Positions 11,855-25,000 of a stretch of 64,000 nucleotides of DNA are shown here, piece by piece. The translations under genes were made by a program, and so were the position numbers. Numbering within the stretch: position 1 is the first letter of the stretch; every line of letters begins with the position of its first letter. Origin of the DNA: Anopheles merus (Eukaryota; Arthropoda; Insecta; Diptera; Culicidae); assembly GCF_017562075.2 (NCBI RefSeq), contig NC_054085.1:18446722-18510721 (forward strand), in the 5' to 3' direction. The notes beneath the pieces are model-generated. The model did not search any database and was not told the origin of the DNA. It worked only from the letters and a program-made list of their open reading frames with translations.

Positions 11855-14800
11855 AAAAGTGATATCACGAACAAAAATATCGTTAAAATCCCACCATGTA
11901 TGAAGGCACTCCCCTCCCATGCTTTCCGTCTTCCAGAACTTAGTCCTTCTTCGTCTCTAATCTTCCATCATCCGCCATAGCTATTCCCACCACCTAATGA
12001 ACTCCAGAAAACCAATCGATCGACTACGAGTCGATTCGATAATTGCTACACTTCCCAGCACCCTCATTCGCTAGATCATGGTTGCCGTAGCGTGTGGCAA
12101 TTCTCAAGACGCTCATCAAAAGGGAAAGCAAGCGGGCAGCGGGCCGAGAAGGGGAAAAGAACAGCCAAACCTACCATTAACACGAGCTAATTTCATCCCC
12201 GCACCGGTATACGCCCGTTAATCGTTATCGACAACGGTTTAACGCCTTACAAATGACTCATCGAATTTCCTCCCGCGCAACAACTTCCACCCACGGTCCT
12301 TCCACGGGAATCGCAGGCACGACTTGGGGATAGAAAGGTAGAGGGAAAGTTCAATCTAATTGCCGGCCTTTTTATGAACTCCTTGGGGTAGAGTGAGGGG
12401 GTGATGAAGGCGGCGAACCCTGGGCAGTTGAAATTTCGTTCCACTCCCGCGGGACTTACGCGCACCGATTTACGACCCCCCGGAACACGTGTTCTTGCAG
12501 CAGCAAAAAAGAGGGATAGCACCGTACCGTTTTCCCGGAACACGTACACCGGGGGAGACGAACTGAGTTTTCCGCCTTTGATGGTGGAAAATTTCAAAGA
12601 AAATGATTACCACCACCATTAAGAGGCGGCCCAAAGGTTTTAGCCACCCGTTCTTCAGAGGTGTACTAAATAGCTGAAGGGCTTCCTTAACGCTGGACAT
12701 TACAGAAATGATCTCCCAAGGCGCGCCTTTAGCGAACGAACCCATTACAGGAGAGTCTGAGAAAAATGTGTTGTGCATATAAAAATTCACTCACCTAATT
12801 AGTCTCGCGCGGTGAGCCACAAAATATGGCCCCAACCCAAACCGTTCAAGGGGAAATCTCTTCCCTGCCAAAAGGGGGGGGGGCACGCGATCAAACCCAG
12901 ACACATCGCGTTGTCCACGCAAAGTGCGTCGTAAATCGTGATCCACGCGGGGCATTTACAAAGTGATCTTTACCTTCCAGCCAACCATCTGCCACCGAGG
13001 AAGAGTTCTAAGCACGACGAGATGAACACAAAATACCTTCATCTTCTACCCTCAAAGTGTGTGAGACGACCCATCGTAAATTCGTTTTACAAGCTACTCA
13101 ACTCCTAAACAGTCTCCTGCTTCAGCGGGGCCAGCTGTTAGGGATAGGCTTCGTACCTTTCACAGTTCGTACCATTCGTCCGCGAGCGTCCGCGTTCACC
13201 TTTCGAGTTGGTGCACAGAAAAGAAAAACCAAAACTCCTCCTTCACCCTTTTGCTTGGGGTGGGCGAAAACTTCGTCGAACGTCGAAAAGCACGTGAAGG
13301 TAATCGTTTTGGCCCCGGAAACGCCACCGACAGCAGGCTGTATTCCAAGCCCCAGCACGGCAGGTGTTTTCAATAGGCCCCTAACTGTGTGTATGTGTGT
13401 GTGTGTGTGTGTTCTGCCGTATGTCTACGGGATTGCGGGAGTTCGCTTTCTTCGCCCGAGTCCTATCCAACGCAAGCCAAGGATTGACGCATGTATCAAG
13501 GGGGGAAGGGGGGGGGGGGGGGCGAACGCGCGGGGAGCTGAGTGGATCATAAAAACTACATTGAGGCTTTATTTGTTTGCCATTTTTCCCACCACCCATT
13601 ACGGGTCACTGCTCGCACGCTACCATCTTGCGCTACCTACCTGTCGCATCCGGCGGGGGGGAAAAGTTCTGCGCCAACACGCGGCCAACAAAACTTTTGC
13701 ACTTCCGGGGCGGAGATGCGCCCCAAAAGCTACTCCAACACACGGACACGGCAGCGATGTCTTCAGCTCCAAATTGTACCTAACGGACCGGCAACGGACT
13801 TTTCGGTCGGCTTGTTGTCTGAGACGAGCTGCTGCTGCTGCTGCTGCGCATCCGGAAGTTCCGGAAAAAGTTTCACCTTTTACCCCATGCCAAGGGAAGG
13901 GACACCCGAAGATGTACGTGAGGCTATTAGGTGGCCGTAACGTTGAATAATGTATGTTGCTTTTCGGTGTGATGGCCCCAAACTTCGGTCCGGGGAAGTG
14001 GGCAACTTCGGTGCTGAAGGTGGTGTGTAGAGCTCTGGAACCCGTTTTTTCCGAGAGCGAATTTTTAAATGCAATTCAACATGTTTATTCAATGTTGTTT
14101 CTTTTGACTCTGAGCACATCTGTAAGTAGATGAGAGAATGCTACAAAAAAACAGTCAGGACGAGCAATTTTGGTCCTGTTTGGGGGTAAAAGTTGAGCTT
14201 TGTGTTCTCGGTAGCCCAATTTTCCGCCCTATTAACCATTCTATTTCATGAGCGAGGACAGGACGGCGGCCAGAGAGCAACTATTGCAACATTAAGAGCC
14301 CATTATTCAACTTCAAACGGGCAACTTTTCACTAAACTAAACTAAAGCATCCAAACGAACGAAACTTCCAAGCACCGTCCCATTCATCCAATTACTTTGC
14401 GTTGCGTTTCGCCGCGGCGGAAAAAGTGAAAGTAATTCAACACCAATCGCCTGAATTCGTGGAAAAAGGTTCCCCATTGCCCTCGTTTCTCTTTACTTGT
14501 TCGCCTCCCCCTAGTGAAGTAGGCCTCTAAAAACTAGTAAAAGTCAATGTTTTGCTCTCCCACATAGAGGGTGGTTTGCTGCCCATTTATTGCCCTTTCC
14601 AAAGAATCTCGCCACACTCGAGGGAACGGGAAGGCACACGCACGGAGTAAAAACGGAGCAACACCCCAAGCACGAGGGACACACAAGCGGGAATGGGCAT
14701 TAGGATGGCATTGAGCCATATTTTCGATAGCAGCAACCTTGGACATTCCACACGCAAACCGCCCGGTTTCGGTTTCGGTTCGGTAGGCTCTCGAGCGCGT

Positions 14801-15321
14801 GCGAATTCCGTGCCGTCGGCAGTGTCGGCACGAGCCAGGCTTAAGTGCACCTTTATTAAGGTAAAACCTCGGCCTGGTGGTATGTTGTACTTGCCATAGG
14901 GTTGTACTTGCCGGGTGGCTTTGCCATCGATCGATCAGCTCGTTCTTGCTTCAGAGTAATAAACAGGAAAGCTTTTAGCAAAAAGGGCACGGGTTTGATC
15001 GTTCTGCTGCTTATTTTTTTGCTGTTCTTGTTGGTGTTGGCTCTGCTCTTTGGGGCTTGAGTGGTTGCTGGTGAAGAATTATCGTTCAAAGAAAATCTGA
15101 AATCACTCCAAAAGGTAACGCAATTCATTACCAACAAGCCAAAGAAGTGCTACGGCAGGGTTTGAAGATATTTGAAGTGAATGAAAATAAATTTGGTTCG
15201 AGTGTAGCAATCAAGTAAAGGAATAGAAAAGTGAATTTTAATAATTTATTAGCTTTTACAGCTTTATACAACGCAATTTCAAAGTTTCTCAATTTGGAGT
15301 TGTACAGCAAAGGAACTGCTC
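11855..15321. other. Intergenic, no gene supported
   Basis: Unique sequence with a G-run near 13508-13521, a TG run near 13396-13411 and a short GCT repeat near 13830. A long open frame at 13057-13950 is judged spurious. Confidence 0.55.
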
Positions 15322-15632
15322 TCACGATTGTAGTTAGTTGTTTGTATGAAATTTGACAGTTGGAGGCTGAAATCATGTAAACACTCCGTACAAAACCACA
15401 CAAAAAAATAACCTGCAATTTTCAGTCTAAATTATTCTTGCCTCAAAGCTAGAATTAGTTTCGAGTACCTGCTCGAAAAATGGCAAAACAAGGTGCTGTT
15501 TACATTTATCCCAAGGTGCATTAAAGAGATCTGGTGATGAAATCCAGAATCAAAGTGCATGTAGTCCAGGTGGTCTCATAGCATGTTTTTGTAACCAGAT
15601 TTAAATATCATTTTTTGACTAGATTTTTTTGT
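15322..15632 (+). repeat. Dispersed repeat G, copy 1
   Basis: About 310 bp matching 29072-29387 in the same orientation at high identity. Landmarks: CACGATTGTAGT at the left edge, TTTGACAGTTGGAGGCTGAA, CGAGTACCTGCTCGAAAAAT, TTTATCCCAAGGTGCATTAA, GTCCAGGTGGTCTCATAGCA. Non-coding; origin unknown, possibly a MITE. Confidence 0.88.
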
Positions 15633-15774
15633 CAGGACATCGAAGCAGCAATGAACAGAGCTTACTTTGACAGAAGTGTTCGCCTCACTGGTAAATGACA
15701 GTACTTTCGTGTGGGACACTTTGGTAACACCAGTGTCACGTCGGTTTGTCGGTGCTGAAACTATTCCGATTCTT

Positions 15775-16158
15775 GAACTGACTGAGACCATATGCTAGGT
15801 TTCAAATCTGATTTCGAACCCATACTAGGCTTAGAACTGTAATTGAATCCATAATGGTCCTGGAATTGACCCCGGACCCACCCTGGTGATGGAACTGATC
15901 CTGAACTTACACTAGACACATAGCTCTTCAGTATGAGCTATACCAGTTCATGACCTGATCCAGAACCTAAACCGATCCTGGGATGAAATCCGGATATACA
16001 CCGGTTGTAGAATCAGACCGGTCCTGGAACTGATGCTGGACTTATTATTGATACTGAATCTAAAACGCTCCTGGGACTGATTCTGAACTCATGAACTCTG
16101 CTCTGAAACTGACCCCACTTCAGAAACCGAGTCTTGAATTCAGACCGTTTCTGACAAA
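15775..16158 (+). repeat. Degenerate minisatellite, about 25-35 bp unit
   Basis: Tandem variants of a unit resembling CCGGTCCTGGAACTGATCC followed by TGAACTCATAC-like sequence. The same family occurs in reverse orientation at 42893-43720. Confidence 0.7.
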
Positions 16159-16159
16159 A

Positions 16160-19100
16160 TGTTCGATATGTGTCCAAGTACTCCACCAGGACACTATCAC
16201 AGAATAGCGCGATCTTCGTTAAGAATCGAGCTTTATTTGCGTAAAGAAGAATGCTCACTTTAATGATTAATTTTATTATCTTGCTTAGGCTTTAAAGCTT
16301 GGCATTTCATGTCGGAGGACCCCAGAACCAAATTAAATAAGACATTACACGCTGCTCCCTATCATATTAAACGCAACTGTTACCGCTCATCATTAATATA
16401 ATCATTATTGCTCCTCTCGATTGACCGTCAGCTTCAGACGGTAACATCAAACAACAGCTGCAGCAAAAAAAAACCTCCATTACATTTCACCTTTCATTGA
16501 CCTAATAAAACCCAAATTATTCACCGGAGACACGAACCACGCGCGTCCAAAAATCATTCTTCGTCAGCCCGGCCAGCAGCAGCACCATAAACCAACCGAC
16601 GGGACGACCATCACCCGGCCCCGTAATTGTTAAACGAAGCACGAGCACAATAAAAAACCATAACATTACTTACATCGTACCTTCCTGGTGGTCCCTGGTC
16701 TGGGCGTCCCTGTGCTCAATCGTCTCCTCCACCCTCCGGCATGCCACCTGGCGGCGAAAACTCACCTGGGACATTCGAGAGCAAGATGTTCCGTTCCGTA
16801 TGGTGGCGGTCGTTCGCAACGAAGCAGACGGTAATTTAGTTCCCTGGGCTGTGGGTGGCCGAAACGGTGCCCAAGATACATCCAGCCAGTGCCGAGGCTG
16901 GGACGATGTTATCATTATAACAATGGCGCGTTACGTTCCGCGTATCCTGCAATGATGGCGGTTTCGGGTGCTGCTGCTGCTCATCCACCTAATCTCACTG
17001 TTGCTTCCTTCGAGCGTTGGGCGAGCGCGAAAGACGGTTTGCGTTTGGCAATGAACAATGAATGAAGCTCGTTGGATTGCTAGGGAAAATTATGAAAAGG
17101 ACCCCATCACCATGGTACGCTCTCTGTGACGACACCATCATCATCATCATCATCGTCGTTCCAGCTGTCGACAAATTTTGATTACACTAATAATACATAT
17201 CTCTACCAATTTTCTACAATCGGCGTGCTCAAGTGGATGAGATTTATTTATTTTTTTCTTAAATTAACGCATAATTTATATTAAATTATCCTCAACAACT
17301 AGATCCCGCTATTTCAATTTTAAATATCAATTTAACCATTTTCTCAGCCTAATTTATGGTACAGCACACAGCAATTGATTCAATCATTATTACCATTCCA
17401 CATGTCATGTTGCATTAATTTGCGACGGCAAAAGAATCAATCACCACACACACACATACCCTCTCCACATAACAAAACACTTTTATGCTTGAGCAAACAC
17501 ATCAAACTCCATCATGTGCCTCTTCCGAAGCCCACTCAACGCCCGAACGGCAGCAGCAGTAGCAGCTTCGAGCAGTGAACTGCAGCTACGTGCCACAATC
17601 GAAGCAAATTCGATAAACATGTGTCAACACTTGTCGACCGTTCCCAAAGGAATAGGGAACAACGGCATAGAACCGTTGTTGCATCCCTGGCAAGGAAAGC
17701 ACACACGCACGCACACGAACGTTTGCACAAATCATAAGCGAATAATAATCGACGCTTTTTGCTGCACACAGAAAGGGCTGCCACAAGAAAAGCCAGACAC
17801 TTGCCTGTGTAGCGTCGCCGCTTGGAATGGTAAACCCATCTCTCCCACAGTTCCTGGGCTTCCACGGATCGATTAATTCTTCGTCTTACGTCGTATCCGG
17901 GTGAAGGCGGTAGGATAGGACGTTCGAGTGCATGTACGCGCTCCAATTTGGTCTTTAGCATAATGCAAATTGTTGCAACAACGGTTCGGTTTCCCAAGGC
18001 CCAAGGTTTCTTCATGCGTGAGGATGAATTTAATTACCGGCGGCGATACAATCGAGTGCGGGAGAGGGGAGAGACCCCGGAGTACTTAAGCTATCCGACC
18101 GCCTCTCGACACGGCACAGCCAGGCTACACTTTGGGGCTTGTGCGTTGGTTTCACAGCGCGCTGCAGAATTAAGTATGTTTACAAGGCTTGCTAGGTTCG
18201 GTTGCCATCGTACCAAGATCATCACGTACGCCGGCTGTCTAGCTTTGACAGTGGTGCACTTGTGTATAAGTGCAGCAAAGGATTTTCCCTTCTCCAAACA
18301 AGCAAGCATCCACAGTAAGTGTGTGTGTGTGTTAACAAACACTAAAAACACGATCCTTGGCAGGTCGATGTAGTCATCACGCTGAACCACCCGTAAACAA
18401 TGCTTCCGAAAAAAGGGATTTATTATGCACGCGAGCATACCGAACACAAACCCCAAACGATGGTGGGGGCCTCATTTTGCAAGCAGACAAGCAGGCGGGA
18501 AAACAGTAAACGCTTTTCCATCGTCAGCCAACAAGCAAGTGAGCGATTTTCATCACCACAACCATGTTGCTAGACGTTTTCCCCCGCGCGTGTAGAATGC
18601 GCATTTTTCCGCGTGTCTATTATTTACCCAGCTAATCAACTGGTTAATAAACACGATTATGCACTTGCACTTCGCCAGACTTGAGGCTTTCGGAGCGAGC
18701 GGGCCTGCGCCAAATTAATTCTTGCCACACGCTTGCCCTCGTACCAGTGCTGCTCGCCCCTTCAATTACAAAGGCTTGCGGGTTAGTCAGTGCCCACAAA
18801 TCGATCAACGCGTAATAACAGCTTCAGCTGAGAGTGGGTTGGTAGCAAAAACTACCTCCACTTGCCTCCCTCGAGTATGTCAGTAAACAACAGCATTCTG
18901 GTGCGTTGCTTGCGTTGCGAACCGTGCTTTGCGTTGCGAAAAAGGGTTGCAGGGAAAGGATTTTTCTAAACCATCCTTAATTCGATTTCGTAATCGGGCT
19001 TTGCGCAAACATTACGTACCCCCATCATAATGAGCATTAGTTATGTATTTGGCGTACCGAAAAGGGCGTCGGGGGAGAGCTGATTGTACGCTTTACGCAT

Positions 19101-19665
19101 TTGCATAACGATTACTCGAATCGACAGCGCCTGGTAATCGATGGTAAATTAATAATTGTAAATGAAATGGAACGTAATTCCAGCAAGCGGTTTGTTGAAA
19201 GTCGAACCATCACACAGAGTGCGCTACAAACCTACCTGTATTAAAGCTGATTTTCCTGAAATGAATAATTCAATAACAATCAACCAACCAACCAACCGTC
19301 AACCATAAAAGTGAAATTTAATACATTTTTGAACGCATTGGCCAATTTGCCCGCGAGCATCGCTCGAGCATCAATTCCTTTCGCAAGGAATTACACTGCA
19401 CTGCACTTACCTGTACACGCGAAGGTAACGATTCCGTTGAAACCAAGCAACCTCCGTACGCAGAACAGTAACGCCAATAATGGTAATTATGGCAACAGCC
19501 CACTGACAGCTGCTGAAAATTATTGTGATCGATTTCATCTCCCACCCGGGCGCTTGCCGGGCTCATATTCCGTACAGCAAAATCAATAAAACGCCACTCG
19601 CACCGCATCATCGACAGAGGTTGCGGCAAGGGAGGGTTCAGAAATACTATCGATTTCTCCCACTT

Positions 19666-19668
<3 letters not shown>
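16160..19668. other. Intergenic, no gene firmly supported
   Basis: Includes a Met-less open frame of 148 codons at 16509-16955 (see findings) and a (CAT)n stretch near 17134-17153. Otherwise no recognisable feature. Confidence 0.5.

Positions 19669-19707
<39 letters not shown>
19669..19707. repeat. (GT)n microsatellite
   Basis: About 19 uninterrupted GT units. Confidence 0.95.
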
Positions 19708-19710
<3 letters not shown>

Positions 19711-20276
19711 TGAGCCCGCTTCAAAGTAACTCGTTCCTGCAAATGTGTGGAAAATTAATTGCCATATCAGATCGTATTAGATTAGCGTGTCCGTGTCACT
19801 TTTGTTAGCCGACGGACGCCTGGCATAAAACGGAAACGCACTCCACTCTCTCGCTTGATGTGTTGATTTGATAAACATAGCTGTGTAGTGTGTGGCCGAG
19901 TTGCTTTCAAGACTCGTGCCAAGGCCTGGACATCTTCTTGCACTTAATGGGACTGCATTTGCACTGATCCGGAGGAAGATGGGCCCAGGCTACGTCACAC
20001 TTCACCACAATAAAATTACGCACCAATGCACGTCGCACGTGTCTGCACGAGGGTAGAGGTGATGATGCGCAAACTCTCTTATTGTACCCTGGACGCAGTA
20101 CCGGCATATTTCTGCCCATTTCTTCTGCCGCATGAAGAGTGCTGCCTCTGACCACAGAATCTAATTTCCAACACACTTTTACGCGCAAATGCATCGGGAA
20201 AGGGGGAAAGTGTTCGATGAACTGCTGGTGGTCTATTGCACTTGGTAGAAAAATGCATTTGACTTATGGTTTTATG

Positions 20277-20303
20277 GTGTGTGTGTGTGTGTGTGTGTGT
20301 GTG
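20277..20303. repeat. (TG)n microsatellite
   Basis: About 13 TG units. Confidence 0.95.
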
Positions 20304-20415
20304 GTTTTAGACACTTGAAGCAAACACGATTGAGGCTTTAAGGACACTTTAATGGTTGCGATGTTTTGTATGAAATTCAATATGAGGTTTAATTAAAGGA
20401 GCTAAACAATCAGTA

Positions 20416-22021
20416 GGGAAACTGGGGGTAGTTTCGACATCTTAAAGTTTTCCCCCGATTGCAATATGTTTGCCAATGTAAACTTACCAGTAGACATCGA
20501 AAGAGCTTTTTTGATTCATTATGTACCATATTACGAGAATCTACGGTTTCTGGATTGATTTTGATAACATTTTGATAAAAATAAAAAAATGTGTTTTTTG
20601 TTGCATCACAACTGCAGTGCGGGTAAAAACGACACCTTACGGGGTGATTACAACACATTGGCTATAACTTTAAAATAACAAACTCTGATAGGCGGTTGTT
20701 TTTCATTAAAGTTCAACGAAATATTTTATACCAATTTTAAGAAAAGTAGCAGAAAAACATAATTGAAATATTCGAAAGAAATGAAGTTACAAGCAAGAAC
20801 AAAAATTTCATTACCAATAGCATAGGACAATAGCAAATAAACTTCATATATTAGAAGCTGTGGCGATAGCATCTGGTTTACTTAATGAATGTTTAAAATT
20901 TCTTTAAAAACATAACCTGGCAGAGAGTATCTTCCAGTAATCTTCTTCTTTTTTTCATAAAATCGAAGAGTGTTCAATTTTATTTTTCTCTGCCAACTCG
21001 AAAGCCAAAAGTCGAACATCGGTCAATGTGATTCCATACCAGCTTTTTTTTATTCATTTAAGCCTAAACCGGCCTAAAGTAAACCTAAAATACGGTCAAT
21101 GCCATAACAATATTAATTTTAATGAGCTTAAACCATATATAAAGTACATGTTTTGAGTCCGAGTTTGGCAAACGTTCCATGAGAGAATAATAGCCAAATT
21201 CCATAATTATAACGTCCTTGGTTTGGTGACATCGTGAGTTTTAAAGTTTATACGGTATTTTTATTTGCGTGTTTGCTCAGCTTGATACTTACGTTAGTCG
21301 TACATAGTTAAGGGACATCTGTAGAAAATATAGGCACTTTAAAAAAAGATAATATGCTGCATATAAGCATTACACTACTACCAAGAGGGGTGTCGACTTT
21401 ACCCCCATTGGCCGTATAAATTATATTGACATTTTATGTTATATAGTTTAATTTAAAAATTAAGCCCTTTCATACAAAACTAATCAAAAGTGTTTATATA
21501 ATAATACTATTAACATGGAAACTATAATTTTATTGAATTAACGTCACAATTCAAGATACTAATTATTATTATTATATATTTAATCTTCACCGGGCCGTAT
21601 GGCCTAGTTAAGATGTAACAGTTCAATAAAAAAAATAAAAAAAATACATGGCAAAAACAAGATTTGCATCGCAATTCACTGCGGCCACGGCAAAAGCCGG
21701 AGACGTTCCTTGAAGCACTGAGTTGAGATGTCGAAGTCGAAGCAATCCGAGACAGTGTTGAAGACATCCGATATGCGGACATTGCTTAAGTCCTAGCAGT
21801 ACAAAATTACATCGGCTGTCAATCAAAACCACCATGTGTTTATTTTGTTGTTTTTTTTTTGACAATTGACAGGTTCCTGATCAGAGAAATGTGACTCAAA
21901 TATTCGAAACAGTTAATATAAATAATGTGTACAAATTTTTGTTCTTCAAAAAGTTCTATAAATACTAAAACACCAAGGTGGTCGAACTTGCCCACAGTGT
22001 CGAACCAACCCTGACTTCCCC
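20416..22021. mobile_element. 1.6-kb TA-flanked inverted-repeat element (element F)
   Basis: Left end GGGAAACTGGGGGTAGTTTC then GACA. The reverse complement of the right end is GGGGAAGTCAGGGTTGGTTC then GACA. TA flanks both ends (20414-20415 and 22022-22023). Subterminal variants of the end recur inside (GGGTAAAAACGACACC near 20630; GGGGTGTCGACTTTACCCCC near 21387). There is no intact ORF, so it is non-autonomous. Confidence 0.7.
21560..21790 (-). mobile_element. Possible LINE 3'-end fragment nested in element F
   Basis: On the minus strand the segment ends GGCCATACGGCCCGGTGAAG, then ATTAAATATATAATAATAAT, a TAA-type tail like that of the LINE at 9.8-11.1 kb. The upstream part is GC-richer than the surrounding element. 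No diagnostic protein motif remains. Confidence 0.35.
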
Positions 22022-22023
22022 TA

Positions 22024-25000
22024 AGTGATCTAACGTAAATTCATATAAGATAGGATCATTAATTAGCCTGACTCACTAAAGCAACACAACATAGTAAAGG
22101 CTTAGAAATTCTCACCAATTGCCAGAGTTAAGAAGTATTTAAACAAATAAAAATAGGGTCTAAAAGAATTGAGACACTAATCTTCACTAGTTTATACAAC
22201 CTAACCAATATTTCTATTCATATAACGCACGAACATCCAATTGCTCCAATTGGACCGTTGGTACCGAACAAGCGCAACACGCAAGAAGTTGAATTAAATA
22301 ATCCATTGAACTGGCGAAATCGGTTCCAAAAGCTAATCGATTACAATTTGTTCTCGCCCGGACTAATCAACCTAAAGCTGACCATCGCTTGTCCAAAACC
22401 CACGAACTATTTATCATTCCCAAAAGGATGAACGCTTGTAGGAAATTGCCTTCTGCAAATTATCACTTCTTCATTAGCGAAATTGCTACAATAAATCTCT
22501 CTCTTTTCTTATCTTCTTATCTTCTACAGGTAATTATCATCCCAGATATAGCGTGTACGAGCAAAAAATCCGCCAACATCTCGTGCCGGTCGGCTCACTG
22601 CCATGCTGGTGGAGTTGGAAACTCAACGCACGCTCTAACCTTCTGCGTGAAGACAGAAGGCAGAAGCCAATGGGCTGATCTGTCAAAAGAAAATTCGCCA
22701 TTGACGCCGGATACGTCCCGCCAGCTCCCTACACACGGCTCAACCAACCAACGTTAACACGGCAGGTGAAAAACTCATCGCTACACGGCCCATCTCCACC
22801 ACGAAACCAGCCCAGGGGTAGCACCGTACGGTGCAAAATTGGACGGTAAACAAAACTCCATAAATCATGGCAATTTTCATCCCGAACCGATGGACGGCCA
22901 CCCCGTGCCGTTTGGCCCCGTTTTCCTCTAGCCCCGTGCTCAGCCATTATTTGCCGACCCGATGTTTTGTCGATTCAATTCATTCATCTTCATTACATCG
23001 TCGTCAACCCCGGCGCGAATCGGGAGTGCAAGGGGAGACCCACTGTCCAATTGGTTGGATAAATCCCGGGTACCGGTAAAATAAAACTAAATGGTACGAC
23101 CCTTAATGGGACACCGTACTATACGCAGTGCAGTGTAATTTTATCATGCAAAGGATTACCAGCCCCTCAGCGAGTGCTTTGGTATAAGGGGAAAAGGAAA
23201 TAAGGAAACAGTTTCAGCCCAACCTTACGCACGCTTGCGCACCCCGCGCAGTGTCGGTTAATGACTCAATAGAAAGTTATTCAAATTTGATTTGCATCGT
23301 AGCTCTCGGTCTTTCGGTTCCTTGTCGCGTTTGGTTTGAAATAGGGTTTGAAAGTAATTGAACCAGCCAAAAAAAACATTGGCTCTTCCCGTTCTACTAA
23401 GCTACTTGAACAACACAAACACGGCCCAGAAGGTGATACAGTACACTACAAACAAGCAGGAAAAAAGGCCGCCAAGGGAACCATTTTTCATGCTACACTG
23501 AAAAATGCACCTTACGTGCGCACGTACAGGAATTCCTAACACTACACGCCGAACAAGCTTGCCTGGACGGGAAGGAAACCCGAGAATGATGCTAGCAAGA
23601 GACATTATGTATATTGCGCACGTACGCGTAAAGCACTTTTCCGAGGGGGGGATGATGAGAATTATTCGTTCATTTTACGCGCGCATTGTGCTACGCGAAC
23701 AACTCTATTTACGCCAGCACCCAATAGCCCAGCCAGCCTTTTGTTGCCGCTGGAAGGTGGAAGAATGTGTTTTCTGATTGGGTTGATTACGGTACGACCG
23801 CCGATCGTTTGGCAGTATGCAAAGTTTGTGCCAAACAGTGCGTTAAATCTTTGTTTTCTTAAAGGATCTGTTGGGGGACGCTAACGCAGTGGCGTTAGGT
23901 TCAACGGTAGGTGGATTGGGCGGTCGCCAAGGGCTCCGTCAGTTTAGCGGGAGCTCGTGGATGGTTAGTCCACGATATAATATAATAGTTGGTAGAGTAG
24001 TCCCGCGCGGGGCCACTTGGAGGATGGATGATAGGAAGCCCCACGACCGAGGAACCCGCCACAGCGTTTACTTCAGGAAGTAGAAGTAAGACATTTAAAT
24101 TCCTCAGGACGTACTCGTACCTGTGCTCGTATCTTCACATTTATCCTCATAAACAAACGTCTTATCTGTGTCCCTAACTTTCGTTTCGTTTCGCCTACTA
24201 ATCCGCCTGTAAACCGACAATTAAAATCACTTTTCTCCAGCACCACAGACATCCCGTCGCAGTTCGGCACAGCATTTAAAATTCTTCCAACCGAATAAAG
24301 GCCAAACGGTCCTCTTCCCTGCATTCTGACCTACCTATTGTATGAAAGCATTGCCTTATTTATCCCTGCGTTCTTTTTTTGGGGCAACACGGCCTCTGCT
24401 AACACTCTACGAAATACCGAGTAATAAAGTAATCGCTTCAGCCGCTAGGCCTCTTCCCCGCAATCCGACCACCGCACGGGGCACGAGAATTTCATGCAAA
24501 TCAGGGCCCGCCTGCTTGCTAATTACCATCGTCCAGCCGGCCGAAGGCGCACGTTCACCAACCAAACCGGACGTCCGATTCAAGCGGCCCAAACCGTATA
24601 CCATACCACCACAAATGCAAATGCTACCGCAGGAAACCGTCCAGACACTGTCCAGAAAGTGAGTTGGAGCATTATGCCTATCTCAACGTTAGCTCAACCA
24701 TTCCATCCATATCCATCAGGAAGGGGCATACCGAACGTTCGGGAGTGGTCTGGGACCCATAGTGTGCGGATCCGGAAGCAGCTCCAAAATCGGTGTATCC
24801 ACTTCATCTATATTCCATTAAAATTTTGCCCCGTTTTCTCTCAGCTCCTTGCGTCTCTGGAGCTGGACCTCTCCAGGCAGCACAACTTCTGATACCCACC
24901 CGGTGCTAACTGATGCATAACTGATAGCATTTCCATCCTTCTTTTTTTTTGCATTCAGATCCTTTGCCACAGCCGCTCACCTGGTTCGGTGTCTGTCTGT

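Noticed and set aside
13057..13950. Plus-strand open frame of 297 codons
   Set aside because: It begins at a GTG, not an ATG. Its translation is a patchwork of a (GT)n-derived CVCVCV run, Gly and Ala runs from simple repeats and no domain; overlapping frames exist on both strands.
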